A stretch of DNA of 42,897 bases, taken from Nitrospinota bacterium. GTDB taxonomy: Bacteria; UBA8248. Below are positions 24,096 through 31,338 of this stretch, one piece after another. The position numbers and the translations under genes were made by a program. The DNA is taken from NCBI GenBank assembly GCA_026706735.1, contig JAPOYD010000061.1, forward strand, positions 1 to 42,897, read 5' to 3'. Below the pieces are notes generated by a model, which ran no database searches, was not told the DNA's origin, and worked only from the letters and a program-made list of their open reading frames with translations. Numbering within the stretch: position 1 is the first letter of the stretch; every line of letters begins with the position of its first letter.

Positions 24096-24356
24096 CTAGA
24101 GGGCGCGCTCGCGCTTTTTGATGTCGGCCATCACCTTCGAGATGCCGCGCTTGGCGATGATCTTAAGGCCCTTCGCCGATACGCGCAGCTTCACCCAGCG
24201 CTTCTCCTCGGGCAGGTAGAAGCGCTTGAAGTGCAGGTTCGCCTCGAAGCGCCGCCTCGTCTTCTTGTGCGAATGCGAGACGTTGTTCCCGTACATCACG
24301 CTCTTGCCGGTGACGGCGCACCGCTTGCGCGCCACGGGATTCTTGTGGGTTTTCAT
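24096..24356 (-). CDS. rpmB: 50S ribosomal protein L28
   Basis: An 86-residue L28 with RKRCAVTGKSVMYGNNVSHSHKKTRRRF and the usual C-terminal basic helix. The ATG at 24356 directly follows the rpmG stop. A GTG at 24335 (VARKRCAVTGK) would give the commoner N-terminus, so the start is not fully settled. With GGGAG 9 nt before it, the ATG is favoured. It is part of the large ribosomal subunit. Confidence 0.96.
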   Translation of the reverse strand: MKTHKNPVARKRCAVTGKSVMYGNNVSHSHKKTRRRFEANLHFKRFYLPEEKRWVKLRVSAKGLKIIAKRGISKVMADIKKRERAL

Positions 24357-24506
24357 CTATTTGGTCTCCCGAAACGGCTGGTGGCTCCGGCAGAATTTGC
24401 AGTACTTTTTGAATTCGAGCCGATCCGGCGTATTGCGCTTGTTCTTGGTGCTCGTGTAGCGCATTTTCTTGCAGGTCGTGCATTCGAGCTGAATGTTCTC
24501 GCGCAT
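24357..24506 (-). CDS. rpmG: 50S ribosomal protein L33
   Basis: A short 49-residue gene, [10 protein letters not shown]... to ...HQPFRETK, read directly on the minus strand. It is the zinc-binding form of L33, with C9/C12 and C36/C39 kept. GAGG lies 7 nt before the ATG. Its TAG stop (24359-24357) touches the rpmB ATG with no gap, so the two are coupled. The 230 bp upstream to the next gene should hold its promoter; I cannot name the -35 and -10 with confidence. Confidence 0.96.
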   Translation of the reverse strand: MRENIQLECTTCKKMRYTSTKNKRNTPDRLEFKKYCKFCRSHQPFRETK

Positions 24507-24737
24507 CCCGAAACCTCATGTAAAATCGACGCCTCAGCAGGCGTCCAGCCACCTGTGGCCGGAAACGAAGCGAAACCATAGCCAAGCCCGAGAAAAAAGG
24601 CAAGTCGCGCGAGAGGTATTTTGTTTCTCTCTGATGCGCTAGAATCGCGTGTCTACAATCATTGAGAAACGGATGGCGCTGAACTTTTTCTGACGGGCGC
24701 CGCGTCCGAAAATCCAAACGTCGAAGGAGAGAGCACA

Positions 24738-25619
24738 GTGCCTAAAATCGTCGCATACCTGGGGCTTGGCACCATGGGCGGAGCCATGACCAACAATCTA
24801 CTCAAGGCAGGCTTCGTGGTTCATGGATACGACCCGGCGCCCAAGGCCCGCGCCCGGGCGGAGGAGGCGGGAGCGAAAACCTTCGACTCCCCGGCGGAGG
24901 CGGCCGCCGAGGCGGACGTCATCTGCTCATCCGTGCCTGAAACCAGGGACGTCCACGAGACCTACCTGGGCGAAAAAGGTGCGCTCCTCGCATCTAAGGA
25001 TGGCGTCGTCTGTTTTGATTTCTCCACCATCGCTCCCAGCGGCAGCCAGGCCATCGCGGCGGAAGCGGCGGAAAAAGGAGCGATATTCCTGGATACGCCC
25101 GTGAGCGGCAGCGAGCCCAGCGCCATCAGTGCCGAGCTCAACGTGATGGTGGGCGGGGACGAGGCGGCGATGGACCGGCACCGCGACGTGCTCGAGGCCG
25201 TTTCGGAGTCCATCAACCATTTCGGGCCGAACGGCGCGGGCCTGCACATGAAACTCGTGGCCAACCAGATCGTCTCGGTGTTTCTTTCCGTGGTATCCGA
25301 AGGACTCACCCTCGGGGAACGCTCGGGCCTCGACCCCGTCGAGATGATGGATTATCTGAAAAGCGCCTCGATCCCCAAGATTCTGGCCATCAAGGGTTCC
25401 GCCCTGGCGAGCAGGGACTACACGCCGTTTTTCAGGGTCGACCTGATGCGCAAAGACCTGCGCCTCATCTCCGAGATGGCCGAGGCCGCAACGACCCCGA
25501 CGCCGTTCGCCGCACTTGCGAGGCAGGTCTTCATCGCCACGTCGGCTATGGGCTTCGGCGACGTGGACCAGAACGCCGTGCGCGAGTTTTTCGATAAAAC
25601 CGCCGGGCTCGGCGATTAG
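24738..25619 (+). CDS. NAD(P)-dependent beta-hydroxyacid dehydrogenase
   Basis: 293 residues, same family as the gene at 13303-14202. Rossmann motif AYLGLGTMGGAM (residues 6-17), substrate loop DTPVSGSEPSA (119-129), catalytic K172 and N176 in GLHMKLVANQI. The start is a GTG with AGGAGA 7 nt upstream. It probably reduces or oxidises a small 3-hydroxyacid or semialdehyde. Its TAG stop overlaps the left end of repeat element 5. It is divergent from rpmG. Confidence 0.92.
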   Translation: MPKIVAYLGLGTMGGAMTNNLLKAGFVVHGYDPAPKARARAEEAGAKTFDSPAEAAAEADVICSSVPETRDVHETYLGEKGALLASKDGVVCFDFSTIAPSGSQAIAAEAAEKGAIFLDTPVSGSEPSAISAELNVMVGGDEAAMDRHRDVLEAVSESINHFGPNGAGLHMKLVANQIVSVFLSVVSEGLTLGERSGLDPVEMMDYLKSASIPKILAIKGSALASRDYTPFFRVDLMRKDLRLISEMAEAATTPTPFAALARQVFIATSAMGFGDVDQNAVREFFDKTAGLGD

Positions 25620-25868
25620 GGGTTGTTGAAAGAACCCTTTAGTCGTGAGTATTCACCGTCATTCCGGCGAAAGCCGGAATCCATTTGCAGATGCGGGTGA
25701 ATGAACGACGGCGTTTCATTCCCCGCCGATGCGCGGGAACCCTGACGAAAGGCAAAAGGCGTAAAATGGATTCCGGCTTTCGCCGGAATGACGGCGGTGT
25801 GGTTCCGTTACGGTGAATGCGAGATAGATTTGCCAGTAGGGGCGGTTCGCGAACTGTGGGACAACCCC
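25619..25868. repeat. intergenic repeat element (element 5), right end degenerate
   Basis: The left end GGGGTTGTTGAAAGAACCC begins on the last base of the dehydrogenase stop codon. It encloses a full copy of the 138-bp repeat (25657-25793). The right end is not clear; GGGACAACCCC at 25858-25868 may be a worn TTTTTCAACAACCCC. Confidence 0.6.
25657..25793. repeat. 137-bp MITE-like repeat, copy 2
   Basis: It has the same perfect 30-bp terminal inverted repeats as copy 1 (15053-15190) and the same inner CATTCCCCGCCGATGCGCG palindrome; the remaining inside differs at scattered sites. Both copies sit inside a GTTGTTGAAAAA element. Confidence 0.85.
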
Positions 25869-25893
25869 GAACAGGACGACGCGTCTGAAAGTC

Positions 25894-26883
25894 TCAAGTC
25901 GCCCTTTTGAAAAACCCCTCCACGGGGAGTTCCGCACCCACGCCCTGGGCCTTCGCGCGGCGGTAGAGTTCCGCGCCCAAGGCCACGTCCTCTATCGCGA
26001 CCCCCTGGCTCAGGAAGAGGTTGACCTCATCATCAGACGCGCGCCCGGGCATGGCGCCCGCCGCGATCAACCCGATCTCGGACACCTGGCCCCACTGGAT
26101 GACGTTCGCCCGTATGGCGCCAACCAAATCACCGCTCTCGAATTCGGCGCCCTCGAGGTTATCGGTCACGATTCTCCCTCTCGCCGCCCGGCGGAAGGTC
26201 TCGTCGTCCACCTCGCGGTTCGTGATTCGATTCGAACCCGCCGCGATCACCGTCGCGCCCGGCTCCAGATCGTTGCCGTCAAAAACCGGTTCGCGCGCCG
26301 TGGTGATGGTGCACACGATCTGCGAGCCTCTCACCGCCTCGCTCGCCGATTCCACCGGCACGAGTTCTGCGCTCACCCTGTCCTGCATCGCGCTCACGAA
26401 TTTTTCCCTTTTCTCGGCGCGGCGGCTATGAACCTTCACGATCTCGAGTTCGCGCGCGCAGCAAAGGGCTTCGAGCTGGGACCTCGCCTGCCAGCCCGTG
26501 CCGATAAGCCCGGCCACCGAAGCGTCTTCCCGCGCCATGTATTTCGCGGCGACGCCGCTCGCCGCCCCGGTGCGCATCTGCCCCTGCACGTTCGCCTCCA
26601 TGAGCGAGAGCATCTCGGAGGTGTTCGCATCCCACAGCAGGAAGATGAAGCGCACGCCGATGCCCGGAAACGTGGTGTAGGCCTTGAGGCCCAGATAGCC
26701 CTCGTTTTCATCCACCACCCCGCCGAACATGACGTGCATCGTGCCCTTGGGGAGGAAAACCCGCCGCCTCGGCTGATTCGGCGCGCGTCCCTCTCCCTGG
26801 GCCTTGAAGCAATTCTCCACCACGTCCATCACATCGGACATGTTCACCAGACTCTTGACGTCGGACTCACTCAAATAAAGCAA
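25894..26883 (-). CDS. ornithine cyclodeaminase / mu-crystallin family protein
   Basis: 329 residues. Family marks are the N-terminal LYLSESDVKSLVNMSDVMDVVE, QGQMRTGAASGVAAKYMARED, the Rossmann GLIGTGWQARSQLEAL, and the late ATVIAAGSN and TDNLEGAEFESGDL blocks. The family includes ornithine cyclodeaminase, alanine dehydrogenase and ketimine reductases, so the reaction is not fixed. The start is a TTG with GAGAGG just upstream. The gap to the MEMO operon is 47 bp, so it may be the last gene of that long transcript. Confidence 0.88.
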   Translation of the reverse strand: MLYLSESDVKSLVNMSDVMDVVENCFKAQGEGRAPNQPRRRVFLPKGTMHVMFGGVVDENEGYLGLKAYTTFPGIGVRFIFLLWDANTSEMLSLMEANVQGQMRTGAASGVAAKYMAREDASVAGLIGTGWQARSQLEALCCARELEIVKVHSRRAEKREKFVSAMQDRVSAELVPVESASEAVRGSQIVCTITTAREPVFDGNDLEPGATVIAAGSNRITNREVDDETFRRAARGRIVTDNLEGAEFESGDLVGAIRANVIQWGQVSEIGLIAAGAMPGRASDDEVNLFLSQGVAIEDVALGAELYRRAKAQGVGAELPVEGFFKRAT

Positions 26884-26930
26884 CGATCCTCTCTCCTCTG
26901 TGATTCAAGATTTACAGAAACCAAGACATT

Positions 26931-28178
26931 TCAAGATAAAGCCACGCTCGAAAAAGTGACCGTCCCGTTCGGGTCCGGCCATTGGGAATAGCGGAGCACT
27001 TCCCCTTCGCAGTCATCCAGAACGCGCAGCATGGTGTAGATGGGCGCCAGGCCACACACGTTTCTCGCATCCCCGTCTTCGGCCACGCTCCAGTAAAACG
27101 CCTCCGCATCCCCGCGGCGCACCGTCTCCAGGGATTTCCCGTCCGCCCGGGCGAGTTCTTTCAGCCGCGCCTCATCCACGGGGTTTTCATCGCCGAACTG
27201 GGGGCCGACGTGGGCGAAATCCACGCTCGCAATCAGGCAGACCTTTCCCCCGTTTTGCCGGTACGCCGCTATCGTCTCCTTGAGCGCGGCGACGAAAGCC
27301 TCCACCTGCGCATCGCCCCGTGGAGACCGCCCCTGTGCAACGAACGGGTGGAACGAACCCACCAGGATGGGGACGAACCGGGCCGGCCGAGAGTCCGCAA
27401 AGAGATATTGAAGAAAAACCGCCTGAAACTCGATGGAGTGCTCACCGCGATGCGCGAATTCATCCTGAAAGGCGTTCACCTCCAGCCGGCCCGAGAGATC
27501 CTCCACGAATCCCGCATCCGCCTCCAAAACCCCGAACGGCGTCTCGAAAGATTTGTCCGTGAGGTTATAGATGTATTTCGTCGGAGCGTGGACCGTTCCC
27601 ATAACGACGAACAAATCGGCGTCGGCCCGTTCCGCGATGGATTTGTAAGCCCAAGCGAAAGTTGAGCCGCCGCGATGAAAATCGATATGCGGCGCGACCA
27701 CGCCACGAAGCGGTTTGGCCGGAGCCCGGGAATCCTTCGCGGGCATCCCGGGGCCGTCAGCCCCGGTGAAAAAACCATCGATTCGAGAGCGCAGCCGGGC
27801 CGGATCCGAATCGTAGCTTTTTCCCGCCAGAAAACCCGGCCGCACCGGAGCGCTCAAGTAGGCGTCCCTGAGCGATGCGCTCCAGGAGGCGAACCCATCT
27901 CCTTCGAGGAAATGGGCCTCCTCGAGACTCGATACCATCGACCGGTAGCTTTCTTCCGAGACATCCATCCCGTGGCGGGATTTGCACTGCGCCTTGATAT
28001 CTTCAAAGGTGTGGCGCCCATCGAGCAGGCTCAGCACGGGAACCAGCGCCATGGGAGCGAACAAAACCGCCTCGCTGAGACGCAGCGGATCCGTGAGCCT
28101 CAGCATCCTCTGGCCCTGATGTTCTGCAGGAGTGGCCTCGACGGGCCTCAGCTTCAATCGTTGCGACGAATTACCCAA
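26931..28178 (-). CDS. MEMO-family protein (AmmeMemoRadiSam system protein B) with PqqD-like N-terminus
   Basis: 415 residues. Residues ~113-400 are a MEMO domain with the metal-site residues APHID (H164), GTVHAPT (H197), EHSIEF (H247), SVDFAH (D320) and NVCGLAPI (C375). Residues ~24-92 look like a PqqD-type winged helix: TDPLRLSEAVLF, LLDGRHTFEDIKAQCKSRHG and a final LEEAHFLEGD. MEMO proteins often travel with an AMMECR1 protein and a radical SAM protein, both absent here. Start TTG, 6 bp after the MFS stop, so it is co-transcribed. Function is unknown; human MEMO1 is reported to bind metal. Confidence 0.85.
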   Translation of the reverse strand: MGNSSQRLKLRPVEATPAEHQGQRMLRLTDPLRLSEAVLFAPMALVPVLSLLDGRHTFEDIKAQCKSRHGMDVSEESYRSMVSSLEEAHFLEGDGFASWSASLRDAYLSAPVRPGFLAGKSYDSDPARLRSRIDGFFTGADGPGMPAKDSRAPAKPLRGVVAPHIDFHRGGSTFAWAYKSIAERADADLFVVMGTVHAPTKYIYNLTDKSFETPFGVLEADAGFVEDLSGRLEVNAFQDEFAHRGEHSIEFQAVFLQYLFADSRPARFVPILVGSFHPFVAQGRSPRGDAQVEAFVAALKETIAAYRQNGGKVCLIASVDFAHVGPQFGDENPVDEARLKELARADGKSLETVRRGDAEAFYWSVAEDGDARNVCGLAPIYTMLRVLDDCEGEVLRYSQWPDPNGTVTFSSVALS

Positions 28179-28184
28179 AACACT

Positions 28185-29393
28185 TCACCCCCTGCCTTGA
28201 TCGGCATAACGTCCAAAAAACGGAGCGCAAGAAATCCCGATGATCGACACAACCACCAGCGTATAAAATCCCGGGCCGAACGACCCGGCCCAATCCCTTA
28301 TCGCGCCGATCGTCCAGGGCCCGACGAAACCTCCCAGATAGCCTACGCCGATGATCAACCCGCCCGCCCGGCCCACCTGGCTTTTCTCCACGTATTGTGC
28401 GGGATAGGCCAGGCAGAACAAAAACCAGCAGTTCGTGGTCAAGCCCAAAACGGCGGTCCCCAACGCCGCAACCCACGCGTTTCCCGCCGGCATCACGGCG
28501 AGCGCCGCTGCCGTGAACAACCCGCATAAAACCATCATGACCCGCTCGCCGCCTACGGCCAGCGCCATTTTATGCGCGCTCAGGGAAGCAAAAATTCCAA
28601 GCAAAGGCAAACTCGAAACGATAAGCGCGGCGCTCGCCTGCGGCCAGCCTTTCGTCATCAGAACCGTGGCCAGCCAGCCCAGGCTCGTATAAAAGACGAT
28701 GTTGTTGAAGAACAAGGAGGCGGCGACCCCCCATACGCCGACCAGCCGGTACACCACTCCGCTTTTGGCCGGGGCGGACTCTGATTCCAAATCTACCGCG
28801 ATCGATGCGGAATTTCTTCGCCATACGATAAACGCCGCGACCAGAATGAGCGCCCAGCCCAGATAGCCGCCGCGCCAGACGCCCCCTCCCCACCCGGCGG
28901 GCAAAATCGCCGCTGCGGGCGCCATATAGTGCGAAGCCGCGACGCCCAAACCCGCGCCTGCGATGATGGAAGCCGTGTAAACGGCGGAGCCGAACTCGTT
29001 GCGCGCAGCAGGAACTATCGTCCCCACCACTTTCGGCATGACGGGAAACACCAGACCCGTGCCAGCGCCTACGAGCGCAATGCCTGAGGCGAGCGACCAG
29101 AAATCTCCGCTACAAAAACGAACGGCTCCTCCCAGCAGAATGAAGAAAACACCGTAAAGGACCATCTTCTTCACGCCCAGCCTATCAACCAGCCGGCCCC
29201 CCGCGATCGCGAAAAACGCTATCAACGGAAACGGCGCGGACAGCAGAAAACCGCCCGCGCCGAAGGACAGGTTCAAGTCATCGCGGATGAAGCCGATGAG
29301 TCCACTCGTCGACACCAGGGAGCCGAAAACGGCGAAGATAATGAAACAGGCCGACCCCAGAATGGAGCGCCAGTGCGGGTTTTCTTCGGTCAT
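28185..29393 (-). CDS. MFS transporter
   Basis: 402 residues with about 12 membrane segments in two halves around a charged loop (WRRNSASIAVDLESESAPAK). The loop-2 signature GGRLVDRLGVKKMVL is typical of the major facilitator superfamily, and the layout is like the CynX/NarK-type anion carriers. The substrate is unknown. The ATG overlaps the amidohydrolase stop by 4 bp (ATGA), and the MEMO gene follows after 6 bp. Confidence 0.9.
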   Translation of the reverse strand: MTEENPHWRSILGSACFIIFAVFGSLVSTSGLIGFIRDDLNLSFGAGGFLLSAPFPLIAFFAIAGGRLVDRLGVKKMVLYGVFFILLGGAVRFCSGDFWSLASGIALVGAGTGLVFPVMPKVVGTIVPAARNEFGSAVYTASIIAGAGLGVAASHYMAPAAAILPAGWGGGVWRGGYLGWALILVAAFIVWRRNSASIAVDLESESAPAKSGVVYRLVGVWGVAASLFFNNIVFYTSLGWLATVLMTKGWPQASAALIVSSLPLLGIFASLSAHKMALAVGGERVMMVLCGLFTAAALAVMPAGNAWVAALGTAVLGLTTNCWFLFCLAYPAQYVEKSQVGRAGGLIIGVGYLGGFVGPWTIGAIRDWAGSFGPGFYTLVVVSIIGISCAPFFGRYADQGRG

Positions 29394-30343
29394 TCATCCA
29401 GCCCCAGCAAGCGCGCCGCGTTCCCGCCCAGCCATTTCTCCATGACGGCCGGCTTTAAGGGAAGATTCCTCGCTTCTTCGAGAATTTCGCCTAAGGATAC
29501 CGGCAGAAGCGGCCAATCGGTTCCGAACAGAATTTTATCCTGTATCGTGGAATTCCCGAAATGAAGGAGCATCTCCCAGCCGGAGTGCGGCGTGGCGAAA
29601 TACTTCCACCTGTGGCCCGAGGGGTCGATATAGAGATTCGGGTGCCGCCAGGCGGCAGCGACCATCTCCGGCACCCAGGGCCAGCCGCCGTGGCCGGCGA
29701 TTACCTTCAGGTCCGGCATCTCGCCGCACAGGCGATCCAGAGCCAGGGGCCTGCCGAGCTCCATGGGGTGAGCGGGCGCCCAGTTCACCGACGTGTGGAT
29801 CCATACGGGAACGTCCAGTTCGACGCACTTTTGGTAGATGGGACGATATTCCGGCGTGTCGGCGGGCAGGCGATGCAAAAAAGGAACGAGAAACGCCCCG
29901 TGCAGGCCAAGTTCGCGTATGCCCACCTCCAGCGTGTTCGCCGCATCGTCTTTGTTGGGGTCGACGCCTTGAAAAGCCAGAATCCGCTCGGGGTACGAAT
30001 CCACCGCACGGGCGAGAACATTCGGGTCGAGCGGCGTGACGCCGGTGGTGCTCTCCTGGTCGATGCTGAATACGACCGCCTTGTCGTAGCCCGCCGCATC
30101 CAGATGGGCTATGAACTCATCAATGGGCCGCCCGAGCCTCGCCGATATCTCATCGATGAAGCCGTGGATTTCCTCCCGCGTCGTCCCCACCGCCCGGCGG
30201 CGAAACTCCTCTTCGGGCACGCCGCAAAATGCGCTTAAGCCCTTGGCGAACATCTTCAGGTAGCCGGGAATCGAGGCCCAGCCCGACAGGCGGGCGCGGT
30301 AGGACTCCGCGACGGGCAAGAAGCTGCAAATATCGATGATCAA
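29390..30343 (-). CDS. amidohydrolase-2 (ACMSD-like) family protein lacking the N-terminal HxH
   Basis: 317 residues of the metal-dependent TIM-barrel hydrolase/decarboxylase family (PF04909). IHTS (H183), IAGHGGWPW (H218) and LFGTDWPLLP (D276) are in place. The first strand reads MIIDICSF instead of the usual IDxHxH, so two of the metal ligands are missing. It may therefore bind metal differently or be inactive. The start is a TTG overlapping the preceding gene's stop (TTGA), and its own stop overlaps the MFS start. Confidence 0.85.
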   Translation of the reverse strand: MIIDICSFLPVAESYRARLSGWASIPGYLKMFAKGLSAFCGVPEEEFRRRAVGTTREEIHGFIDEISARLGRPIDEFIAHLDAAGYDKAVVFSIDQESTTGVTPLDPNVLARAVDSYPERILAFQGVDPNKDDAANTLEVGIRELGLHGAFLVPFLHRLPADTPEYRPIYQKCVELDVPVWIHTSVNWAPAHPMELGRPLALDRLCGEMPDLKVIAGHGGWPWVPEMVAAAWRHPNLYIDPSGHRWKYFATPHSGWEMLLHFGNSTIQDKILFGTDWPLLPVSLGEILEEARNLPLKPAVMEKWLGGNAARLLGLDE

Positions 30344-31338
30344 CGCGAGCGACCCTGGGCCTGCCCGGCAGATGCATCTGGCTGGAAGATGGAGAAATCA
30401 TTTTGATTCAAGGTCAATCGCGCCGAATTCACGGACACCGCCAGGATGAAAACGAGAAAGATGGCCAAAGAACCGGCGATTCGCACACTCCCGTCTCGCC
30501 TGAGCGCGCCGAGCAGCAACTCGAACAACAATACGGCGCTGACGGCGCCGATGATGAGCAGCGTCACGAAAGCCGTGCCGCCGGACGCCAGCATGCCGGC
30601 CATGAAATCAGAGCCCCGGAAGAAGAGCCAGACTCCCGCCAATCCCGCCTGGATCATCAGAAAACTCAAGGAGAACCTGGCGCCGAGACGAACCCATCGC
30701 GCGCCGTTCGCCACCGAAACGGAACTCTCCCACCGGAAAGCCTTCCCCCCCAGAAACATGAGGACGAGGCCGCCGACCGAAAACGCTGAGAGATAGAAAT
30801 GCGCCACGGGCCACCAAAACGAGGAATACGACCAAAAGCGCAGGTTCCACCCTCCTTCCGAATCGAGGAGGTGTGGACCCATACAGGAAAGTGCGAATAC
30901 CCACACCAATCCGGCGCCCAGCGCCATCAAGACGCCCGCTGGAACCATCATCAGGTGCGCAAAACCGAATTTCAGGCCCCATCCCCGATTCCTCGAATGC
31001 GCTGAGGCGAGAACCACGAAGACGAGCAACAAAAGCAACGAGGCGCCTAACGGGCGAACCAACGCTATCACGGATGAGAAAAAAACGGCCGGCTGCATCG
31101 TGGACGCCAGCAAGGAGAGCGCCGCCCCGATGAGGACCACGGGAACGAGAGATGCCAGGCACAGGCCCGATAGGCGGCGTGCGAATTTGATGTCGTCGGC
31201 GTTGTTCTCCCGCCGTCCCCAGAACGCGAGATGCGCGGAAAACCACGGCATCGAGACGCTCACGCCCGCGCACAGCCACAAGACGGAGCCCAGAAAGACA
31301 ATGAACCACTCACTCCATTCGGCAGTAATTACGTTCAT
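30340..31338 (-). CDS. integral membrane protein, probable partner of the haem c membrane subunit
   Basis: 332 residues with about eight or nine membrane helices and a short polar C-terminus. It opens EWSEWFIVFLGSVLWLCAG and continues with FARRLSGLCLASLVPVVLIGA, a spacing of helices that resembles the start of the 605-residue protein next to it. Several helix histidines (AHLAFW, GFAHLMM, VAHFYLS) could bind haem. I do not recognise the family. Its ATG overlaps the upstream stop by 4 bp (ATGA), so the two are made together and probably form a complex. Confidence 0.7.
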   Translation of the reverse strand: MNVITAEWSEWFIVFLGSVLWLCAGVSVSMPWFSAHLAFWGRRENNADDIKFARRLSGLCLASLVPVVLIGAALSLLASTMQPAVFFSSVIALVRPLGASLLLLLVFVVLASAHSRNRGWGLKFGFAHLMMVPAGVLMALGAGLVWVFALSCMGPHLLDSEGGWNLRFWSYSSFWWPVAHFYLSAFSVGGLVLMFLGGKAFRWESSVSVANGARWVRLGARFSLSFLMIQAGLAGVWLFFRGSDFMAGMLASGGTAFVTLLIIGAVSAVLLFELLLGALRRDGSVRIAGSLAIFLVFILAVSVNSARLTLNQNDFSIFQPDASAGQAQGRSR

